NCBI GenBank assembly: GCA_020637805.1
Contig: JACKJU010000010.1
Coordinates: 62,001-126,000, forward strand
Length of the DNA stretch: 64,000 nt
DNA from: Nitratireductor sp.
GTDB lineage: Bacteria > Pseudomonadota > Alphaproteobacteria > Rhizobiales > Rhizobiaceae
Direction: 5' to 3'
Below the pieces are notes generated by a model. It worked only from the letters and a program-made list of their open reading frames with translations. It ran no database searches and was not told the origin of the DNA. Positions 16,603 to 23,964 of this stretch are shown piece after piece (position 1 is the stretch's first letter; each line of letters opens with the position of its first letter). The position numbers and the translations under genes are program-made.

Positions 16603-17658
16603 ATGACAGGCGGCGCACGTACCGCATTCACATCGCTTCCGATCGTTGATGTGGCAGGTCTCTATTCCGCAGATCCGGCAGAACGAATGGCGGTCGCGGT
16701 CGAACTCGGCAAGGCTGCAAGGGAAACCGGGTTTCTCTACGTCACCGGGCACAACGTATCCGGGGAACTGCGCAGCAGCCTGCTTGAAAGCACCAAACGC
16801 TTCTTTTCCAGGCCTGTGGAAGAGAAGATGGAAATCTACATCGGCAAGTCGAAGAGCCATCGCGGATATGTTCCGGAGGGCGAGGAAGTGATGGCCGATG
16901 GAAAGCGGGACCTCAAAGAGGCGCTCGATCTCGGCTACGAGGTTTCGGTTGACCACCCGATCGTCAAGGCCGGCACGCCCATGATCGGACCCAACCAGTG
17001 GCCCGCAATTGATGGGTTCGAACAGGCGGTAAGCAGCTATTACCAGGCCGTATTCGATCTGGGTCAGCACCTCCTGAGGGGTTTCGCGCTGGCACTCGGC
17101 CAGGAAGAGGACTTTTTCGACCGCTTCGTTACCTGCCCGCCAAGCCAGCTTCGGCTGCTGCACTATCCCTACAATCCGGACGCCGTCGATGCCCAGGGCA
17201 TCGGTGCGCACACGGATTATGAATGCTTCACGCTGCTCCTGCCGACCGCGCCCGGACTTGAGGTCATGAACGGTGCGGGCGAATGGATTGATGTGCCGCT
17301 CATACCGGACGCCTATGTCGTCAACATCGGCGACATGATGGAAGTCTGGACCAACGGTGAATTCATTGCCACATCGCATCGCGTGCGCAAGGTCAGGGAG
17401 GAACGCTATTCGTTCCCGCTGTTCTTCGCCTGCGACTACGACACGGTGGTGGCGCCGTTGCCCGAACTGCTCAAGGAGGGAGAAACTCCGCGCTATGAAC
17501 CGTTGCGCGCTGGCGACCATCTCTACGCCCAGACAATGCAAAGCTTTACCTATCTTATCGAGAAGGTGAAGCGCGGAGAGCTTTCACTTCCAGAAGGCTC
17601 CAAGGGACTGTCCTCCTTCGGGCAGGAAGCCAGACAAAAGGCTGCAGTGAATGGTTGA
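16603..17658 (+). CDS. isopenicillin-N-synthase-like 2-oxoglutarate/Fe(II) oxygenase
   Basis: A 351-residue non-haem iron oxygenase. The iron triad is complete: His203 and Asp205 in GIGAHTDYECF, and His259 in ATSHRVRKV. RYS at 268-270 is the RxS pair that holds 2-oxoglutarate. The N-terminal part (LPIVDVAGL, ARETGFLYVTGH) is typical of the isopenicillin N synthase/ethylene-forming enzyme group. Some members hydroxylate arginine-type substrates and release guanidine. Placed second in a guanidine-riboswitch operon, it may free guanidine from an alkylguanidine or guanidino acid. That is inference; the substrate cannot be read from the sequence. Confidence 0.85.
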   Translation: MTGGARTAFTSLPIVDVAGLYSADPAERMAVAVELGKAARETGFLYVTGHNVSGELRSSLLESTKRFFSRPVEEKMEIYIGKSKSHRGYVPEGEEVMADGKRDLKEALDLGYEVSVDHPIVKAGTPMIGPNQWPAIDGFEQAVSSYYQAVFDLGQHLLRGFALALGQEEDFFDRFVTCPPSQLRLLHYPYNPDAVDAQGIGAHTDYECFTLLLPTAPGLEVMNGAGEWIDVPLIPDAYVVNIGDMMEVWTNGEFIATSHRVRKVREERYSFPLFFACDYDTVVAPLPELLKEGETPRYEPLRAGDHLYAQTMQSFTYLIEKVKRGELSLPEGSKGLSSFGQEARQKAAVNG

Positions 17659-18409
17659 GGCCGGGACAGCCACCGCGATGGCCGGTCTGTTGCCGGAACT
17701 GCCCGCCAGCTGGCAGGGCCTTTGGGAGCGCACACTGTTGGAGCGCTACTCGCCGGGCACGCTCACGAGCGACCGGCCGGCCCGCGTGTTCTGGCTGCAA
17801 ACCGCGCTGTGGCATGCGGATATCCGTATCCCGCTGGAACGGCCCGATTTCAGTGGAACCGGCTCGCTGGAGGAGTGCGACGACCAGCAATTGGCATTCA
17901 TTGCAGGTCAGGAAGCCTTTTGCGGCGTAACTCGCGTGGAAGGTGTCATCTGCACCTGGAACAGGCTTTTCGATCTGAAGCCAGATACGGCGCTCGATGT
18001 GGCCCGCATGGAGTTCAAGTCTGACGAACTGATCCACGAGACCGGCATTGCCGAGTCCTATCTCGAGCATTGGTCACTTGTAGCAGGGTCGCGGGACAGC
18101 GGCCCTGTCGAGTTCCGGGTTGCTCGCGGCACACTGTGGCTGCGCGCGGGAAAATGGGCAGTTGCCGTCACTCCGCGAGGTCCGGCTCCGGCTGGCATTG
18201 ATATCTATACTGCCGTTGAAGACCTTCCCCGTGATGAGCTGTTCTGGCGTGCAAGCCTTGGCGTAACCCTGTGCGAGAACACCGGCGGGGAGTGGATAGC
18301 CCGCCTTTCCACGCATCCTTGGCTGGAGGGGAACATCCTTTCTGCGCCTCAAAACGCATGGGATCCAGCGCCGGGACCCCTGCGGGCGAGCGAGGTTGCA
18401 TGCGCCTGA
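17651..18409 (+). CDS. unrecognised protein of the guanidine operon
   Basis: A 252-residue soluble protein without signal peptide or membrane segment. Notable stretches are RVFWLQTALWHADIRIP near residue 44, GVICTWNRLFDLKPDTALDV near residue 96, and RMEFKSDELIHETG followed by SYLEHW. The alternation of short strands suggests a lipocalin-like beta barrel, loosely reminiscent of HRI1-type proteins, but I do not recognise it with confidence. It overlaps the oxygenase stop by eight bases and the permease start by ten, so it is tightly coupled to both. That implies a job in the same pathway: an enzyme, binding protein or chaperone. Confidence 0.75.
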   Translation: MVEAGTATAMAGLLPELPASWQGLWERTLLERYSPGTLTSDRPARVFWLQTALWHADIRIPLERPDFSGTGSLEECDDQQLAFIAGQEAFCGVTRVEGVICTWNRLFDLKPDTALDVARMEFKSDELIHETGIAESYLEHWSLVAGSRDSGPVEFRVARGTLWLRAGKWAVAVTPRGPAPAGIDIYTAVEDLPRDELFWRASLGVTLCENTGGEWIARLSTHPWLEGNILSAPQNAWDPAPGPLRASEVACA

Positions 18410-19221
18410 TAAACCGCAAGCCTTCGCGCCGCACGGCTGTATTCCTCGGCGTCCTTCCCTTCATTTTCGTTGCAATCCTTTACATGGTTGCAAGCGACAT
18501 TAGGCTCTCGCAGAACCCGTCCGACAGGCTTCTGCCCTCCATGTCCACAATGCTGGAATCGATGCGCCAGATGGCCGCCGTGCCCGACAAGCGCAATGGC
18601 GAACTTCTGCTCTGGAAGGACACGTTGGCCAGCCTCTACCGGCTTGCGATGGGTCTTGGACTTTCAACGGTTTTGGCACTCGTGATCGGACTCGTCATGG
18701 GAATCCTTCCCTATGGACGTGCCGCGCTCGCGCCCTTCACCTCGGCCTTTTCGCTGATCCCGCCGATCACCGTGCTGCCGATTCTCTTCATCCTGCTTGG
18801 CCTGGGCGAGGCGGCGAAGGTTGGCCTGATCGTGGTCGGCACCGCACCGGTCATGATCCGAACTTTGGCCCAGGCCTCGCTCGACATCCCGCGTGAACTC
18901 GTCATCAAGGCCGAAACGCTGGGCGCGTCGAGCTGGCAGATCGCCACCCGCGTCATCATGCCGAACGTGCTGCCGGTGCTGATATCGGCACTGCGGATCG
19001 GTCTCATACCCGCCTGGATTTTCCTTGTTTCGGCCGAGGCCATCGCTTCGACGGAGGGGCTGGGTTACCGGATATTCCTCGTGCGCCGCTACATGGCGAT
19101 GGACATCATCCTTCCCTATGTCGCCTGGATCACCCTGCTCGCCTTCATCATGGACCGGCTGCTGCTCTCCCTCTCGAAACTGGCCTTCCGCTGGAAGCAT
19201 ATCGAAGGAGACAGCCTGTGA
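18400..19221 (+). CDS. ABC transporter permease, NitT/TauT type
   Basis: A 273-residue inner-membrane permease with about six hydrophobic segments (AVFLGVLPFIFVAILYMVA first). The EAA-like cytoplasmic loop is ETLGASSWQIATRVIMPNVLP, where the ATPase docks. ATG 18400 has GAGG just upstream and lies inside the end of the previous gene. It should pair with the receptor at 15469 and the ATPase at 19218 as a single importer. It belongs to the BPD_transp_1 superfamily used for nitrate, taurine and similar small nitrogen compounds. Confidence 0.9.
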   Translation: MRLINRKPSRRTAVFLGVLPFIFVAILYMVASDIRLSQNPSDRLLPSMSTMLESMRQMAAVPDKRNGELLLWKDTLASLYRLAMGLGLSTVLALVIGLVMGILPYGRAALAPFTSAFSLIPPITVLPILFILLGLGEAAKVGLIVVGTAPVMIRTLAQASLDIPRELVIKAETLGASSWQIATRVIMPNVLPVLISALRIGLIPAWIFLVSAEAIASTEGLGYRIFLVRRYMAMDIILPYVAWITLLAFIMDRLLLSLSKLAFRWKHIEGDSL

Positions 19222-20006
19222 CGAACAAACCGGTCATCCGCGTGCGCCAGGTGGTCAAGGAGTATGACGGCGTTCCCGTCCTTGAACGGCTCAATCTCGA
19301 TGTCAGCGCGGGTACATTGTGTACCATTGTCGGCGCCTCGGGCTGCGGCAAGTCCACGTTCCTGCGGATGCTGCTTTCGCAGGAAGTGCCAACGCGTGGC
19401 ATCATTGAACTGGACGGCAGCCCGCTCCCCAAGGAACCGACGCCGGATCGCGGGATCGTTTTCCAGCGCTATTCGGTCTTTCCGCACCTGACCGTCGAGG
19501 ACAATCTCTTGCTGGCACGCGAGTTTGCCGGGGCACCGTTTGCGGGACGGTTCTTCGGCAGCGCACGCCGAAAGGCACGCGACGCGGTATCGCAGATCAT
19601 CGGCGATATTGGCCTTGATGCAGCCCGCAGGAAATATCCGGCCCAGCTCTCCGGCGGCATGCAGCAGCGATTGGCTATCGCCCAGGCTCTCCTGAAGGAG
19701 CCAAAGGTACTATTGCTCGACGAGCCCTTCGGGGCGCTCGATCCCGGTATTCGCGCCGACATGCACGTCCTGCTTCTCGACCTGTGGAAGAAGACCAACA
19801 TGACCATTTTCATGGTCACCCACGACATCAACGAGGCCTTCAAGCTGGGAACGCGAATGCTGGTGTTCGACAAGATACGCCACGATCCGCAGGCACCCGG
19901 AGCCTATGGGGCAACCATTACCTACGATCTCAAACTCGATTCCAAAAACAGGCAAGACGCACAGGAGGCGAAATCCTTGATCGCCTCCGGTGTGTTCGGC
20001 GCATGA
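19218..20006 (+). CDS. ABC transporter ATP-binding protein, NitT/TauT type
   Basis: A 262-residue ATPase with Walker A GASGCGKST, Q-loop VFQRYSVFP, signature LSGGMQQR, Walker B VLLLDEPFGALD and H-loop VTHD. It starts at GTG 19218, overlapping the permease stop by four bases (GTGA), so translation is coupled. The C-terminal tail (KNRQDAQEAKSLIASG) is longer than in minimal NitT ATPases. It energises the importer encoded by the neighbouring genes under the guanidine-I riboswitch. Confidence 0.92.
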   Translation: MTNKPVIRVRQVVKEYDGVPVLERLNLDVSAGTLCTIVGASGCGKSTFLRMLLSQEVPTRGIIELDGSPLPKEPTPDRGIVFQRYSVFPHLTVEDNLLLAREFAGAPFAGRFFGSARRKARDAVSQIIGDIGLDAARRKYPAQLSGGMQQRLAIAQALLKEPKVLLLDEPFGALDPGIRADMHVLLLDLWKKTNMTIFMVTHDINEAFKLGTRMLVFDKIRHDPQAPGAYGATITYDLKLDSKNRQDAQEAKSLIASGVFGA

Positions 20007-20023
20007 CACCAAGGAGGCAACAG

Positions 20024-21286
20024 ATGCGTGACATTTTTTCGGGCGGCCCCCAGCGGGCAGGTAAGAAGGCGGGTGCTACATCCAGGCACGAAACCCGCCA
20101 CCTGCATCACCCGGACTTCGACAAGCTGCAGATGCGCGGCTGGAAATCCATCGAGAAGGAAAAGGATCTGCCGCTCGATGCCTGGGAACAGGAAAAGAAA
20201 TGGGCGCTGCGCATGGGCCTGCTGGGCTCCGACAGCCTGGAAGACCGGTCCATCCCGACCTTTGCGCGCGGCGAACTGCCCCACTACGCCGGCATCAACA
20301 CCTTCCTGAAGGCGCCCTATATCGAGGATGTCACCAAGGTCGGCAATTATGATGCTGCAGTCATCGGCATTCCCTTTGACGGCGGCACCACCTACCGGCC
20401 GGGCACGCGTTTCGGCCCGCAGGGTGTGCGCAAGATTTCCGCGCTCTACACGCCCTACAATTACGAGATGGGGATCGACCTGCGCGAGCAGATGACGCTC
20501 TGTGACGTGGGCGACGTCTTCACCATTCCGGCGAATATCGAAAAAACCTTCGACCAGATCACCCGCGCGGTCAGCCACGTTGCCTCGTCTGGCGCCCTTC
20601 CGATCATGATCGGCGGCGACCACTCGATCGGCTTCCCCTGCGTGCGCGGCATTGCACAATGCACGTCGAAGCGTATCGGCATCGTGCATTTTGATCGCCA
20701 TATCGACATCCAGGAAAAGGATCTCGATGAGCGCATGCACACCACGCCGTGGTTCCATGCGACCGACCTTGTCAACGTTCCGGCAGTCAACCTGGTGCAG
20801 GTCGGCATTGGCGGCTGGCAGGTTCCGCGAGATGGCGTCCAGGAGGCGCGAAAGCGCAACACCAATGTCTTCACCATGCGCGACATCGAGGAAATGGGCC
20901 TTGAGGAGACGGCAGCCAGGGCGCTCGAACTCGCCTGGAAGGATGCCGATGCCGTCTACATCTCCTTCGACATCGACAGCGTGGATTGCGGTTTCGTTCC
21001 GGGTACCGGCTGGCCGGAGCCTGGCGGCTTCCTGCCGCGCGAGGCACTGGAACTGGTGTCACTGGTCGCCAAGGAGGGCATCTGCGGGCTCGAGGTAGTC
21101 GAGGTTTCCCCGCCCTACGACACGTCCGACATCACGGCCCTTCTGGCGACGCGCGTTATCGTGGACGTTCTCGGCACGCTGGTTTCGCATGGCAAGATGG
21201 GTGCCCACAAATCCATAATCGACAAGCCGGTCACGATCCCGCACGGGCCGGACGTCGATGGCCAGGGATGGGACCTGAAGGCATGA
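20024..21286 (+). CDS. gdmH: guanidine hydrolase-like enzyme of the arginase/agmatinase family
   Basis: Predicted to hydrolyse guanidine to urea and ammonia with a nickel pair. The 420-residue product has the ureohydrolase metal ligands His200 (GGDHS), Asp224/His226/Asp228 (HFDRHID) and Asp316/Asp318 (FDIDSVD). It also has a roughly 110-residue N-terminal extension absent from agmatinases. Arg225 replaces the usual Ala of DAHxD. The stretches HTTPWFHATDLVNVP and VPGTGWPEPGGFLPREAL resemble the Synechocystis guanidine hydrolase Sll1077 as I recall it. A perfect AAGGAGG precedes ATG 20024. Position behind the importer and riboswitch supports guanidine over agmatine as substrate. Confidence 0.85.
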   Translation: MRDIFSGGPQRAGKKAGATSRHETRHLHHPDFDKLQMRGWKSIEKEKDLPLDAWEQEKKWALRMGLLGSDSLEDRSIPTFARGELPHYAGINTFLKAPYIEDVTKVGNYDAAVIGIPFDGGTTYRPGTRFGPQGVRKISALYTPYNYEMGIDLREQMTLCDVGDVFTIPANIEKTFDQITRAVSHVASSGALPIMIGGDHSIGFPCVRGIAQCTSKRIGIVHFDRHIDIQEKDLDERMHTTPWFHATDLVNVPAVNLVQVGIGGWQVPRDGVQEARKRNTNVFTMRDIEEMGLEETAARALELAWKDADAVYISFDIDSVDCGFVPGTGWPEPGGFLPREALELVSLVAKEGICGLEVVEVSPPYDTSDITALLATRVIVDVLGTLVSHGKMGAHKSIIDKPVTIPHGPDVDGQGWDLKA

Positions 21287-21795
21287 CCCATTCCCATCAC
21301 TCCCACACGGCCGGCGAGCACGGTCATCACCATGACGGGCACTCCCATGCCAACCGGCACGGTAGGGGTCACAACCAGCCCGATGTCGAGCACCTGCATT
21401 CACATGCGCACGGCACCAATCGCAAGGAGCGCGAGCAGGAACTGCAGTCATTGGGAGCGGCCTTCATCGAGGGCTACCGCTCTGCAGAGGACAAGAGCAG
21501 CTATTTGCGGATTGCAGGCGTTCCGTTCTCGCGAACGGGTGCCGATGGACTGGCCATGCACCTGGTTGACGTGTCGATCACCAGCAATTGGCAGGTCGGC
21601 ACTGCCTCACCGGCCTTCGCTTCGCGCGAGCTCGTTTACATGCCGTTCCCCGGAAAGATGATTTTCGGGCGCGAAACCATGCTCTTCACCTATGTCTCGC
21701 TGACGGCACGAGAAGACGTCGATCTGCGCCAGTTCCTGCATGTGAAACACCAGCACGACGAAGACCACCACCATCATCATCACGAAAGGGGATGA
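21283..21795 (+). CDS. histidine-rich protein, candidate nickel chaperone for the hydrolase
   Basis: A 170-residue protein with histidine-rich ends: 16 His in the first 44 residues and 8 in the last 17, including a run of six. Between them is a compact domain (YLRIAGVPFSRTGADG, ASRELVYMPFPGKM, LFTYVSLTAREDVDL) that I do not recognise. No signal peptide is seen, so it is cytoplasmic. It overlaps the hydrolase stop by four bases (ATGA). His-rich tails of this kind occur in nickel chaperones such as UreE and HypB. Known guanidine hydrolases need the HypA/HypB-like GhaA and GhaB; neither is here, so this protein may do that job. Confidence 0.7.
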   Translation: MTHSHHSHTAGEHGHHHDGHSHANRHGRGHNQPDVEHLHSHAHGTNRKEREQELQSLGAAFIEGYRSAEDKSSYLRIAGVPFSRTGADGLAMHLVDVSITSNWQVGTASPAFASRELVYMPFPGKMIFGRETMLFTYVSLTAREDVDLRQFLHVKHQHDEDHHHHHHERG

Positions 21796-21799
21796 GACC

Positions 21800-22069
21800 A
21801 TGAAAGTGAAAACCGCCCTCCTTGCCGGAACAACGGCATTTCTGCCTGCGACCCAGGCCTTTGCCCATCCGGGCAGCCATGATCACATGGATGCAGCTTC
21901 GATCATCGCGCATCTTGCGTCCTCGCCGCTGCACCTTGCAGGTCTGATCGGCTGGTTCGTTGCACTCGGTGCCATCGTCTATTTGGCGAAGCGCCGTATC
22001 GTCAATGCTGCCGGTCGCAACGCTGACAAGGTAGCCGTCCGCATGCCGGCTCGCACTGGACGAGAGTGA
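21800..22069 (+). CDS. small exported or membrane protein with His-rich N-terminus (HupE/UreJ-like start)
   Basis: An 89-residue protein. A signal peptide (TALLAGTTAFLPATQAFA) is followed by HPGSHDHMDAA, then one hydrophobic segment LAGLIGWFVALGAIVYLA and a basic tail. The mature AHPGxHDH opening is like that of HupE/UreJ nickel permeases, but those are about 200 residues with six segments, so this is either a distinct mini-protein or only superficially alike. AAGGGG precedes ATG 21800 and the gap to the His-rich gene is four bases. Its place at the end of the guanidine operon suggests a part in metal supply. Confidence 0.65.
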   Translation: MKVKTALLAGTTAFLPATQAFAHPGSHDHMDAASIIAHLASSPLHLAGLIGWFVALGAIVYLAKRRIVNAAGRNADKVAVRMPARTGRE

Positions 22070-22116
22070 ATCATTCACGAGCTTGAAACCTGGCGGTTTG
22101 GCCAGCCTGTCGTGCT

Positions 22117-23094
22117 CTAGCGCCAGCGATTGCGCTTCAGCCGTTCTCCAAAGGGCATGCGCTCGGTGTAGGATTTCAGGTCCAGCGACATCGGTACGGA
22201 CAAACCGTTCTCGTAGTGCATGAATTCCTCCGCGGTCTGGCGGAAACCCATGGTTGCGTAGAAACGGGCAAGTTTCGGCACGCAGTCGATGAAGATCTCC
22301 GCCACATCCACATTGGCGAGATAGGTACCCATGGAACCGAAAATCCGCATGTAGGTGGTGCCGCCGCGCCACTTTTCCCGGATGGCGTACTTGGTAATGA
22401 CACAGGTGCGCTGCGGATGGTGAGGGGAGGTCTCCATTCCATAGAGGTCGGGCAGATTGGTTAGATCGCCGTCGCGGGCAAGATTGATCCGCGCGGTGCC
22501 GACGTCCAGGTCGCCATCTCTTGCCAGAAACGTTACCCCGCACCTGTCCAATTGATCGGCCAGCAGTTTCCTTTCATGGTCAGCATATGGCGACTGCCTG
22601 CCAAACTCGCCGCAGTAAACCGCATAGCGAACGCGTTGTGCACGTTCGAGCAGTTCCGGTGAATTGCACTGAAGAACGGCTACCTGTCTCTGGGTATCGT
22701 CAACAATGCCATCCAGAAGGACCTCGTTGAAGGTCTGCCTTGAGCGGATAAGCCGGGCAAGATAGCGCGAAAATGCCGATGCGATTTCCGGGTTTTCGCG
22801 TTCCAGACGTTCAAGCTCGTTGTGCCCGATCTGCACGGTCCTGAGATCGGTCAGTGCCTTGACACTGGCGGAGGCGCTTGCGCCTGTCAGGAAGCCGATT
22901 TCGCCAAGGATGGTGTTGCGGCCCGAGGTAATGGAGGGTGTTTCACTTCCATGCTCGAAGCGAATTTCAACCTCCCCCTCAAGAACCAGGACCATGTCAC
23001 GGGCAAACCCGCCCTGATAACGCAGTATGTCTCCGGCGGCATAGTCGCGCCTGGGACAAATGGCACTGAGAATTTCAATGATCTCCGGGCTCAT
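22117..23094 (-). CDS. cyclic-nucleotide-binding domain fused to a FeeM-like N-acyltransferase
   Basis: A 325-residue two-domain protein. Residues about 1-115 form a cNMP-binding beta barrel (AGDILRYQGGFARDMVLVLEG, TILGEIGFLTGASASASV). Residues about 140-315 are a GNAT fold of the N-acyl amino acid synthase/autoinducer-synthase kind (RAQRVRYAVYCGEFG, ITKYAIREKWRGGTTYMRIFG, FYATMGFRQ). It probably moves an acyl chain from acyl-ACP to an amino acid or amine, under control of a small ligand. Its start overlaps the stop of the fatty-acid hydroxylase gene by four bases, suggesting that hydroxylation and acylation act on one lipid. Confidence 0.8.
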   Translation of the reverse strand: MSPEIIEILSAICPRRDYAAGDILRYQGGFARDMVLVLEGEVEIRFEHGSETPSITSGRNTILGEIGFLTGASASASVKALTDLRTVQIGHNELERLERENPEIASAFSRYLARLIRSRQTFNEVLLDGIVDDTQRQVAVLQCNSPELLERAQRVRYAVYCGEFGRQSPYADHERKLLADQLDRCGVTFLARDGDLDVGTARINLARDGDLTNLPDLYGMETSPHHPQRTCVITKYAIREKWRGGTTYMRIFGSMGTYLANVDVAEIFIDCVPKLARFYATMGFRQTAEEFMHYENGLSVPMSLDLKSYTERMPFGERLKRNRWR

Positions 23095-23861
23095 CTGCTG
23101 TCAGTCACGGCTCCTGCGGTTTCGCGCAACGACTTCATCGGCCTCTTCTCGCTGACGACACGTGCGAATACGGCCTCGGAGTCCGGCCATTCCGTATTGA
23201 ACAACCGGTCAAGAAACCGGGTACCGAGACCGTAATTGCCGGTATACCGGGAATGATGCAGCGCGTGGTAGACCGTTGACGTCAGGAATCGACCCTTCAA
23301 CTGCATGAATTTTTCCGAACGGATTTCGTAGTTCGCATGCCCGTAGGAGTTGATCACCAGATAGATAGCGAACCAGCTTGCGACGCCGAAGAAATTGACC
23401 GGGATGGCCAGGCTGAGCACCGCCATCATGCCGACGATCCCCAGATCGAAGATGAGCTTCTCCCAGAACGAAAAGGAAAGCGCTGTGAACGGACTGGAAA
23501 GACGGCTCTTGTGATGCTCGGCATGTATCCAGTGCAGCGACTTCAGATGAAATGCCCGATGCGATGCATAGTGCCAGATCTCGGCCCATAGCGCAGTCAC
23601 CAACAGCGAAACGAAGAACCCGGCAAAGGTGCGGTCGGAAAACGCGCCTGCCATGAGGAAGATCAGAAGGATGATGGCATGGAGGGGAGTGTGGAGCGAG
23701 TTCTTGAGTTCCCGCCGGACCTGCGGATCCTTTATCGGAAGATCGTAGATGCGATCTCTTGAAAGATCGACCTCGTAATCTTCGACACAAAGCCAAAAGA
23801 GCGCCATCAGGTGCCCGATTACCGCAATCAGGCACAGCACTGCCGTTTCGAGAGGTGTCAT
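23091..23861 (-). CDS. sterol desaturase/fatty acid hydroxylase family membrane protein
   Basis: A 256-residue integral membrane di-iron enzyme. The histidine boxes are complete: HYASHRAFH near residue 97, HAEHH near 113 and YHALHHSRY near 198. Several hydrophobic segments surround them (AVLCLIAVIGHLMALFWLC first). Family members hydroxylate or desaturate fatty acyl chains or lipids, for example ornithine-lipid hydroxylases in rhizobia. ATG 23861 follows GGGTGGGGA closely. It is the first gene of a two-gene operon with the cNMP/FeeM-like acyltransferase, so an N-acyl amino acid lipid is a reasonable substrate guess. Confidence 0.85.
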   Translation of the reverse strand: MTPLETAVLCLIAVIGHLMALFWLCVEDYEVDLSRDRIYDLPIKDPQVRRELKNSLHTPLHAIILLIFLMAGAFSDRTFAGFFVSLLVTALWAEIWHYASHRAFHLKSLHWIHAEHHKSRLSSPFTALSFSFWEKLIFDLGIVGMMAVLSLAIPVNFFGVASWFAIYLVINSYGHANYEIRSEKFMQLKGRFLTSTVYHALHHSRYTGNYGLGTRFLDRLFNTEWPDSEAVFARVVSEKRPMKSLRETAGAVTDSR

Positions 23862-23964
23862 TCCCCACCCTTTGCAAACAGATCTCTTGCCCCTGCAAAA
23901 TCTTAGGTATAGCGCGCCGGATGATCAACACCCCGATTGGGCGGATGCGGCAGTGCATGCATTT

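Noticed and set aside
15433..17541. A 702-codon open frame on the minus strand
   Set aside because: It lies antisense to the receptor and oxygenase genes, both with clear family motifs and ribosome sites. Its translation has no recognisable domain; long antisense frames are expected at this GC content.
20024..21286. Agmatinase (speB) as the primary annotation
   Set aside because: The long N-terminal extension, the DRHID motif and the guanidine-I riboswitch context favour a guanidine hydrolase; agmatinase remains only a fallback.
21800..22069. A HupE/UreJ nickel permease
   Set aside because: Only the first residues after the signal peptide resemble it. At 89 residues with one membrane segment it cannot be the full permease.
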